This document shows positions 6,520 through 10,834 of a stretch of 10,834 bases of DNA, in pieces. The DNA comes from Chthoniobacterales bacterium. GTDB lineage: Bacteria > Verrucomicrobiota > Verrucomicrobiia > Chthoniobacterales > UBA10450. Below the pieces are notes generated by a model. That model ran no database searches. It was not told the DNA's origin and was given only the letters and a program-made list of their open reading frames with translations. Within the stretch, counting starts at the first letter, position 1, and each line of letters begins with the position of its first letter. The position numbers and the translations under genes were made by a program. Location of the stretch: assembly GCA_013695905.1 (NCBI GenBank), contig JACCZQ010000309.1, positions 1 to 10,834 of the forward strand. The letters run 5' to 3'.

Positions 6520-6528
6520 CTTCCTCTC
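6520..6528 (-). promoter_or_regulatory. Ribosome binding site of the response regulator gene
   Basis: On the minus strand GAGAGGAAG ends 7 nt before the ATG at 6512-6510. It is one of the few strong Shine-Dalgarno sequences in the window, and it decides the start of the response regulator against the longer open frame. Confidence 0.65.
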
Positions 6529-6641
6529 GCTGTGCCGTTTCGCAGGGGGTTGATTCTTCTTCGGGCTCTCGCGGAGGTGTAAACCGAGAAGCAAGTGGAG
6601 CAGCTCTTGCGCCGCGGAAACACGCCGTGACACTCCCTCCG

Positions 6642-7322
6642 ATGGATGATACGCCCGCGACCGCGTCAGCGCGCTTGTTTGATCTCAGCCACACGATCGA
6701 GCACGGCATGATCACCTACAAAGGTCTGCCGGCGCCGATCGTCTGCGATTATCTCAGCCGCGCGCAGTCGCGTGCTCATTATGCGCCGGGCACGGAGTTT
6801 CAAATCGGGAAGCTCGAGATGGTGGCGAACACCGGAACCTACATCGACAGCCCGTTTCATCGCTACGCAGATGGAATCGATCTCGCGGAGCTGCCGATCG
6901 AGTCCCTCGCGAATCTGCCCTGCGTGGTGATTCGCGCCACGGCGCGGCCGGGGCGCGCGCTGGACGTTCTTCCGCCCGGCGCCGACGTGCGCGGCGCGGC
7001 GGTGCTGTTCCATACCGGCTGGTCAGCCCACTGGCGCACCGATCAGTACTTCGAAGGTCACCCGTATCTCACCCGCACGCTCGCGGAGGAGCTGGTGGAA
7101 CGCGGGGCCTCACTGGTGGGCATCGATTCGTTGAACATCGACTCGACCGATGATGGCGCACGACCGGTGCACACGGTGCTGCTCGGCGCCGGGATTCCGA
7201 TTGTCGAACACCTCTGCAATCTGGAGGCGCTCCCCGAGCGCGGCGCGCGTTTTTATGCCGTGCCGGTGAAGGTGAAAGGGATGGGAACGTTCCCGGTGCG
7301 GGCGTTCGCGCGGCTCCCGTAG
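6642..7322 (+). CDS. Cyclase-family (kynurenine formamidase-like) protein with altered metal motif
   Basis: A 226-residue protein of the cyclase/KynB-like fold, which in characterised members is a metal-dependent amide or lactone hydrolase. It starts with the typical F-D-L-S-H-T-I (13-19). The signature, normally HxGTHxDxPxH, reads N63-T-G-T-Y67-I-D69-S-P-F-H73, so two of the usual metal-binding histidines are Asn and Tyr. The remaining expected ligands appear present: Asp69, His177 in R-P-V-H-T and Glu189 in I-V-E-H. The domain is complete, with D-S-L-N-I-D at 162-167. The same N-T-G-T-Y-x-D-S-P-F-H form occurs, to my recollection, in other cyclase-family proteins, so it seems a real subfamily rather than decay. 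An in-frame GTG at 6627 is an alternative start; neither has a clear ribosome site. Substrate unknown. Confidence 0.85.
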   Translation: MDDTPATASARLFDLSHTIEHGMITYKGLPAPIVCDYLSRAQSRAHYAPGTEFQIGKLEMVANTGTYIDSPFHRYADGIDLAELPIESLANLPCVVIRATARPGRALDVLPPGADVRGAAVLFHTGWSAHWRTDQYFEGHPYLTRTLAEELVERGASLVGIDSLNIDSTDDGARPVHTVLLGAGIPIVEHLCNLEALPERGARFYAVPVKVKGMGTFPVRAFARLP

Positions 7323-7400
7323 CAGAAGGGCAAAACCTGCGCGGTCCGGCGTTTCCGCGCTGGCTCAGCGGAGGCGCTGCTGATAAGATGAACAGAGCCA

Positions 7401-7895
7401 ATGCGCAATACTGTCGATTATGTCATCCGGCCGCTCACCGCGGCGGACGAGCCGCTCCTGTGGGAGATGCTCTACCAGGCGCTGCACACCGCTGCCGGAG
7501 AGACCGCACCGCCGCGCGACATCGTCCGACGGCCGGAGCTGGCGCGCTATGTCGAAGGCTGGGGCCGGGCCGGCGACACCGGTTTTGTCGCGCACGAGAC
7601 GGAGGAGAATCACTTGTTAGGCGCGGTCTGGCTGCGTCTGCCGATCGGGCAACATAAAGGCTACGGCTACGTCGATGAGAAGACGCCGGAGCTGGCGTTT
7701 GCCGTCACCTCCGGGCAGCGCGGACGTGGCATCGGCACGGCGTTGCTCACTCAGCTGGTGCGCGCGAATCCGAATCAATCTGCCATCTCCCTCAGCGTCG
7801 CCGCCACCAATCCCGCCGTGCGCCTCTACGAGCGCTTCGGGTTCAAGGTGGTGGAGCAGACCGAAGGCTCCGTGCTGATGCGACGGGAGCAGTAA
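7401..7895 (+). CDS. GNAT-family N-acetyltransferase
   Basis: A 164-residue GNAT enzyme, which transfers an acetyl group from acetyl-CoA to an amine. It opens with Y-V-I-R-P-L-T-A-A-D-E, the usual first strand. The acetyl-CoA pyrophosphate-binding loop is Q106-R-G-R-G-I-G-T at the start of the central helix, following strand E-L-A-F-A-V. The C-terminal motif N137-P-A-V-R-L-Y143-E-R-F-G-F carries the usual Tyr that acts as general acid. The substrate cannot be deduced. It lies 78 nt after the cyclase-family gene on the same strand, so the two may be cotranscribed, but the gap is large and no functional link is evident. The start ATG has only a weak purine stretch upstream. Confidence 0.88.
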   Translation: MRNTVDYVIRPLTAADEPLLWEMLYQALHTAAGETAPPRDIVRRPELARYVEGWGRAGDTGFVAHETEENHLLGAVWLRLPIGQHKGYGYVDEKTPELAFAVTSGQRGRGIGTALLTQLVRANPNQSAISLSVAATNPAVRLYERFGFKVVEQTEGSVLMRREQ

Positions 7896-7906
7896 GCGGT
7901 TCCGCG

Positions 7907-8026
7907 TTACTCCGCCGGCACCTTGTAGAACTTCACCAGCCCGATCCCGCGGGTGGCGTACGCGCCACGCACGGAGGTGCCGGAGTGGCTGGAGAAGTAT
8001 GGCGCGCCCGCGTCGCTCCCACGCTA
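7907..8026 (-). pseudogene. Startless C-terminal coding remnant, identity unknown
   Basis: On the minus strand 38 codons from 8023 down to a TAA at 7907-7909 read like the end of a genuine protein: A-P-Y-F-S-S-H-S-G-T-S-V-R-G-A-Y-A-T, then R-G-I-G-L-V-K-F-Y-K-V-P. The composition (Gly/Ser/Tyr, alternating hydrophobics) suggests a beta-rich, possibly secreted, protein. A TAG at 8024-8026 cuts this frame on the upstream side and no start codon is available. In another minus frame just upstream, N-A-Q-Q-V-R-M-E-L-S-V-G-A-T could be the preceding part, which would mean a frameshift near 8020. I recognise no family. It lies between the GNAT gene and the amidohydrolase. Confidence 0.4.
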
Positions 8027-8098
8027 AGCTCCATCCGCACCTGCTGCGCATTGCGGTGTTGCCGGAGAACACACGAGGGGTTTGATTGCCGCATCGCT

Positions 8099-9442
8099 AT
8101 GTCGCCTTCTCCTGTTCGCCTGCTCGCCGCGCTGCTCTACTTCTCATTAGGCATTTCTGACGCTCCGCTCTGGGCGCAGCAATCGGCACCTTCGCCTAAC
8201 GACAAGACGCAGGTGGTGATCCACGCTGGCGCGTTGCTCGATCGGCCCGGGAAGGAGCCGCGGCGGAACGCCACCGTCATCGTTGCAGACGGGAAAATTG
8301 CGTCTGTGCAGGACGGTTTTGCGGAGCCGCCGGCCGGCGCCACCGTGATCGATCTGCGTAACCGCTTTGTGCTTCCGGGATTGATCGACTGCCATGTGCA
8401 TCTCACCTCCGACCGCGCCGGGGTGGAGGGGCAGCTCGCCGAAGTCTCGGAAAGCGTGGCCAGCCGCAGCTACGAGGCCGCCTGGAATGCGCGCAAGACG
8501 CTCGATGCCGGCTTCACCACGGTGCGGAATCTCGGCAGCCGCGATGAAGTGACCCTCGCGCTGCGGGATGCGATCAACAAAGGCTGGACCGTGGGTCCGC
8601 GCATTCTCGACGCCGGGACGTCGATCTCCACCACCTCGGGTCACATGGACCCGACGCTCGGCTATCGCGAGGAATTACACGCGTCGGTGGACCGCCACGA
8701 CAACACCTGCGACGGCGCGGATGATTGCCGGCAGGCGGTGCGGAAGCAGATCCGCCGCGGCGTGGACGTGATTAAAATCGCCACCACCGGCGGGGTGAAC
8801 AGCCGCATCGGCGCGGGGCTCGGCGCGCAGATGTTCGACGATGAAGCAAAGGCGATCGTGGAGACGGCGCGGCTTTACGGCAAAAAGGTGGCGGTGCACG
8901 CGCACGGCAACGACGGCGTGCTGATGGCACTCCGCGCCGGCGCCCATTCCATCGAGCACGGCACCATGCTCGACGACGAAGCGCTCAAGCTCTTCCGCTC
9001 CACCGGCGCTTATTACGTGCCGACGCTCTCCACCGTGAACGGCTACCTCGAGCGGCTCGCCGCCAATCCCGACGCTTACGCCCCCGACGTGAAGAAGAAG
9101 ATCGAATGGCGTATTGGCATTACCGGCGAGTCTTTGCGGAAAGCGGTGCCGGCCGGTGTGAAGATCGCCTTCGGCACCGATGCCGGAGTGTCGAAACACG
9201 GCCGCAACGCAGACGAGTTCGAGCTCATGGTAAAACACGGCATGACGCCTGCGAGTGCCATCCAGGCCGCCACGACGAACGCCGCCGATCTGCTTGGCAT
9301 GGCGGATCAGGTCGGCTCCCTTGAGCCTGGCAAACGCGCCGATCTTATCGCCGTGGAAGGTGATCCGCTCGCCGACGTCACGGTGCTGAAGAGGGTCGGC
9401 TTCGTCATGAAAGACGGCAAGGTCCACAAGGACGCTCGTTAG
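8099..9442 (+). CDS. Exported metal-dependent amidohydrolase (imidazolonepropionase/prolidase-like)
   Basis: A 447-residue member of the amidohydrolase superfamily. A signal peptide occupies 1-26 (R7, hydrophobic 8-20, cleavage after L-W-A), so it should work in the periplasm or outside. The metal site is complete: H99-V-H101 in D-C-H-V-H after the V-L-P-G-L-I strand, K226 (the probable carboxylated lysine) in D-V-I-K-I-A-T-T-G-G, H267 in V-A-V-H-A-H-G, H287 in S-I-E-H-G-T and D361 in F-G-T-D-A-G-V. This set is typical of the subgroup that includes Xaa-Pro and Xaa-Arg dipeptidases and related carboxypeptidases, so a dipeptide-like substrate is plausible but not shown. The frame is open back to 7985; the ATG at 8099 is chosen because the signal peptide begins there. 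Confidence 0.9.
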   Translation: MSPSPVRLLAALLYFSLGISDAPLWAQQSAPSPNDKTQVVIHAGALLDRPGKEPRRNATVIVADGKIASVQDGFAEPPAGATVIDLRNRFVLPGLIDCHVHLTSDRAGVEGQLAEVSESVASRSYEAAWNARKTLDAGFTTVRNLGSRDEVTLALRDAINKGWTVGPRILDAGTSISTTSGHMDPTLGYREELHASVDRHDNTCDGADDCRQAVRKQIRRGVDVIKIATTGGVNSRIGAGLGAQMFDDEAKAIVETARLYGKKVAVHAHGNDGVLMALRAGAHSIEHGTMLDDEALKLFRSTGAYYVPTLSTVNGYLERLAANPDAYAPDVKKKIEWRIGITGESLRKAVPAGVKIAFGTDAGVSKHGRNADEFELMVKHGMTPASAIQAATTNAADLLGMADQVGSLEPGKRADLIAVEGDPLADVTVLKRVGFVMKDGKVHKDAR

Positions 9443-9465
9443 GCGGCGCGCGGTGGGATCGGAAG

Positions 9466-9483
9466 CCCATCTGTTACGATGGG
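9466..9483 (+). terminator. Weak hairpin after the amidohydrolase gene
   Basis: CCCATC, a 6-nt loop and GATGGG form a 6-bp perfect stem 24 nt after the amidohydrolase stop. No U-tract follows, so it would not be a classical intrinsic terminator. It also abuts the palindromic repeat that begins at 9485 and may belong to it. Confidence 0.25.
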
Positions 9484-9484
9484 T

Positions 9485-9601
9485 CACGCACATACCCGTG
9501 CGGCGCAGAGCGCCGCAGCTACAGGCGATCACCGGCGAGCTGACGCGTTTGGCAGGGAGCGCTGTAGCTGTCGCCCTGTGGGCGACACGGGTATGTGCGT
9601 G
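9485..9601. repeat. Long imperfect palindrome of two inverted REP-like units (BIME-like)
   Basis: The left arm CACGCACATACCCGTG (9485-9500) is matched exactly by its reverse complement at 9586-9601. A second match, CAGCTACAG at 9516-9524, pairs with CTGTAGCTG at 9562-9570. Between these matches each arm holds its own small hairpin: CGGCGC/GCGCCG around 9501-9515 on the left and TCGCCC/GGGCGA around 9571-9585 on the right. The result is two units in opposite orientation separated by about 37 bp, the layout of REP pairs (BIMEs) or a small non-autonomous element. REP elements elsewhere are mobilised by TnpA-REP transposases; none is encoded here. The element lies in non-coding sequence between the amidohydrolase and a dead sensor gene. 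Confidence 0.7.
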
Positions 9602-9629
9602 CCACTTGTGCCGGCGCGGCCATACATCT

Positions 9630-9652
9630 GTGCGGCGCAGAGCGCCGCAGCT
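9630..9652 (+). repeat. Third REP-like unit (direct copy of 9498-9520)
   Basis: A 23-bp exact copy of 9498-9520, including the CGGCGC...GCGCCG hairpin and the flanking GTG and CAGCT, lies 132 bp downstream in the same orientation. It shows that the hairpin is a repeated unit and not a chance palindrome. The sequence just before it (CATACATCTG) loosely resembles the ACATACCCG part of the left arm. Confidence 0.65.
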
Positions 9653-9660
9653 GGGTGCGA

Positions 9661-9940
9661 CAACAGGAGATCTCGAAGCAGGCGCGGCGGAGCACCGGCC
9701 TGCTCTGGGCGCTGGCGGCGGGAAGTGCGGTTTGCGGCGTGGGTTTGTTTTCCTGCTCCAACGACTTTCGAAACTCGAGCCGATGGTGGAGATGTGCGCC
9801 AGCACCCGCACGTCGAATACGAGGGCGAGTGGCTCTCGTTCGAGAACTACCTGAAGCGGCGTTTCAATATCTCGACCAGCCACGGCATGTCGCCTGCCCT
9901 ATTCGAAAGGCAGCGGGGTAGTCCCGCCACCGGTCGCTGA
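9661..9940 (+). pseudogene. Decayed sensor/signalling protein, multiply frameshifted
   Basis: Protein-like sequence continues through three frames. In the first (from 9661), R-R-S-T-G-L-L-W-A-L-A-A-G-S-A-V resembles the end of a cytoplasmic stretch followed by a membrane helix. In a second frame from about 9742, L-L-Q-R-L-S-K-L-E-P-M-V-E-M-C-A-S looks like a coiled-coil linker leading to a short Cys motif. In a third frame from about 9812 to a TGA at 9938-9940, Y-E-G-E-W-L-S-F-E-N-Y-L-K-R-R-F-N-I followed by S-H-G-M-S-P completes it. The order 'L-x-P-x-C-A/S ... G-x-W ... E-x-Y/F-L ... F ... S-H-G-x-S/C-P' is the small C-terminal module I know from PAS-containing and receiver-containing signalling proteins. 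The 5' part is missing, cut off by the repeat cluster. At least two frameshifts make it non-functional. Confidence 0.55.
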
Positions 9941-9952
9941 TGAGCTGCGCGG

Positions 9953-10495
9953 CTATGGCTGCACTTTTGCGGGGTCGAGCCCGCGGAAGGAATCCAGCAG
10001 CTGCTTCAGCGCCGCCTCGTGCTTGTGCAGGGCAGCGGCGGAATCGGCACTGTAAACGATGTAAGCCACCGCCTCTGGCAGCTGGATGTAAGCGACGCGT
10101 TCCAGGCGCGGGTATGTCTCGTTAGGCGAATACTCGTTGATGAAGTAGGGCTCACCACCTTTGGTCTTGCCGGAGCCGATGCGTTTTGTGTCGTAATCGC
10201 CACGCTCCTTTTTCATCTCGGCGATCGCTTTTTTCGCAAACGCCTCCGCGTTCACGGCGGAGGTGCCGGCGATCTTCGCATACATGAGCGGATCGGCTGT
10301 CTCCCACGTCTGGCCTTTCCGATAGAGAACGCAGGGCAGCCCGTGCTCCTCACCGGCGCTGTTGTCGATCACCCACCCTTTCGGTGCGGCGATGTTGAAG
10401 GCGCCTTTCGGTCCGTGGACGATGGCGAACGGCACCTGATCGGCGAGGGCGTGGAGCGAGAGAGCAACCAGGAGCGGGAGGAACAGAACACGCAT
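9953..10495 (-). CDS. Secreted protein, possible PsbP/DcrB-like fold
   Basis: A 180-residue protein with a clean signal peptide (R2, hydrophobic 3-16, cleavage after A-L-A at 18). The mature part begins with G-A-F-N-I-A-A-P-K-G-W-V-I-D (31-44), has a long amphipathic helix at 83-98 and ends with a helix at 152-170 before D-P. The pattern 'F-x-I-x-x-P-x-G-W', mixed strands and a C-terminal helix with S-F is reminiscent of PsbP/Mog1/DcrB-like proteins, but the match is structural guesswork. Function unknown; it would reside in the periplasm. The frame is open to 10639, but the signal peptide fixes the ATG at 10495; a GAGGA lies directly against that ATG, closer than normal. It is divergent from tag. 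Confidence 0.75.
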   Translation of the reverse strand: MRVLFLPLLVALSLHALADQVPFAIVHGPKGAFNIAAPKGWVIDNSAGEEHGLPCVLYRKGQTWETADPLMYAKIAGTSAVNAEAFAKKAIAEMKKERGDYDTKRIGSGKTKGGEPYFINEYSPNETYPRLERVAYIQLPEAVAYIVYSADSAAALHKHEAALKQLLDSFRGLDPAKVQP

Positions 10496-10517
10496 TCCTC
10501 TTGTTAGGCAGGTGTGT

Positions 10518-10539
10518 CGGAAAGTTCGAGACTTTTCCG
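10518..10539. promoter_or_regulatory. Inverted repeat between divergent genes
   Basis: CGGAAAGT, a 5-nt spacer and ACTTTTCCG form a near-perfect inverted repeat (one extra T on the right arm) in the 110-bp gap between the secreted-protein gene and tag, which point away from each other. It could be an operator for one of them or a chance hairpin; I see no -35/-10 boxes to place it against. A G7 tract follows at about 10552. Confidence 0.25.
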
Positions 10540-10605
10540 CAGGTGCAGTTTTGGGGGGGCGGAATTTGCTGTTCAGCTGCTGCGGGGTTTCGGCATCGTG
10601 CGCAG

Positions 10606-10834
10606 ATGCCGCGCTGCTCCTGGGCCACTGCCGAGCCATCGCTCACCTATCACGATGAGGAATGGGGAGTGCCGGTGCACGATGAACGGCTGCTCTTCGA
10701 GTATCTGATTCTGGAAGGGGCGCAGGCGGGGCTCAGCTGGACCACGATTCTGAAGAAGCGGGAGAACTACCGGAAGGCGTTCCACGGTTTTGACGCGAAG
10801 AAGATCGCCCGCTACGGCGCGCGCGATGTGGAGC
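10606..10834 (+). CDS. tag: DNA-3-methyladenine glycosylase I, N-terminal part (partial)
   Basis: The first 76 codons of a base-excision repair enzyme that removes 3-methyladenine from alkylated DNA; the gene runs off the end of the window. The start matches E. coli Tag closely with a one-residue offset: Cys4 (zinc ligand) in R-C-S-W, Y15-H16-D17-E18-E19-W-G-V-P with His16 as second zinc ligand, Glu37 in L-E-G-A-Q-A-G-L-S-W45, followed by K-K-R-E-N-Y-R and a Phe-Asp. Tyr15, Glu37 and Trp45 correspond to the residues that hold the methylated base (Y16/E38/W46 in E. coli). The second pair of zinc ligands would lie beyond the window. The ATG is the only fitting start, with no strong ribosome site. 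Confidence 0.93.
   Translation, partial: MPRCSWATAEPSLTYHDEEWGVPVHDERLLFEYLILEGAQAGLSWTTILKKRENYRKAFHGFDAKKIARYGARDVE

Noticed and set aside
6022..6633. An N-terminal extension of PepE giving a 443-residue fusion
   Set aside because: The extra 204 codons overlie the response regulator in another frame, have low-complexity charged composition, and the ATGA overlap at 6018-6021 marks the true PepE start.
6042..6641. A 200-codon extension upstream of the cyclase-family gene
   Set aside because: It is antisense to the response regulator, and the cyclase fold begins right after the ATG at 6642.
7323..7400. Possible terminator between the cyclase-family and GNAT genes
   Set aside because: The short GC-rich inverted segments there do not form a convincing stem and no T-tract follows.
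9498..9652. CRISPR-like direct repeat
   Set aside because: Only two direct copies 132 bp apart, each an internal hairpin of a larger palindrome, and no cas genes nearby.
8675..9883. A 402-codon minus-strand open frame opposite the amidohydrolase
   Set aside because: It runs antisense to an amidohydrolase with a complete metal site and continues through the repeat region; the composition is that of a shadow frame.
9479..9940. A 153-residue plus-strand gene covering the repeats and the sensor remnant
   Set aside because: Its first two thirds translate the palindromic repeats and the wrong frames of the remnant; only the last ~45 residues look like real protein.

Overview
The window is GC-rich, gene-dense bacterial DNA with short intergenic gaps and many small secreted proteins of unknown function. 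The genes I recognise are a threonyl-tRNA synthetase tail, the TIGR02587/TIGR02588 pair, DUF819, PepE, a cyclase-family protein, an exported metal-dependent amidohydrolase and DNA-3-methyladenine glycosylase I. Several starts have weak or no Shine-Dalgarno sequence. From the ThrRS C-terminus and the style of the small secreted proteins I lean towards Verrucomicrobiota or a related soil or water lineage. That is an impression, not a proven assignment. There is no phage, IS transposase, CRISPR array, tRNA or rRNA that I can see.

Layout. 1-940 (+): the 3' end of thrS, then a MNT nucleotidyltransferase overlapping a HEPN gene. The HEPN gene is broken and runs out of frame into the tail of a small zinc-ribbon protein. 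995-1720 (-): exported TPR protein. 1814-3024 (+): two-gene TIGR02587/TIGR02588 membrane operon with a 4-nt overlap. 3032-4186 (-): DUF819 multi-pass membrane protein, convergent with that operon. 4187-4520: no convincing gene. 4521-6512 (-): a same-strand series, in transcription order a single-domain response regulator, PepE dipeptidase (4-nt overlap), a small secreted protein that looks frameshifted at its 3' end, and a small exported protein with a possible Cys-His-Asp site. 6642-7895 (+): a cyclase-family protein with an altered metal motif, then a GNAT acetyltransferase. 7907-8026 (-): a startless C-terminal coding remnant. 8099-9442 (+): exported amidohydrolase. 9443-9952: a REP/BIME-like palindromic repeat cluster followed by the decayed remains of a sensor protein in three reading frames. 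9953-10495 (-): secreted PsbP/DcrB-like protein. 10606-end (+): the start of tag.

Biologically this is mostly housekeeping and cell-envelope sequence with four spots of gene decay: HEPN/zinc ribbon at about 750, the small secreted protein at about 5097, the remnant at 7907-8026, and the sensor at 9661-9940. The strongest leads are the palindromic repeat beside the dead sensor gene, the HEPN/zinc-ribbon junction that leaves the MNT protein without an intact partner, the cyclase subfamily lacking two usual metal-binding histidines, and the uncharacterised TIGR02587/TIGR02588 pair. I found no clear new multi-gene defence or biosynthetic system.
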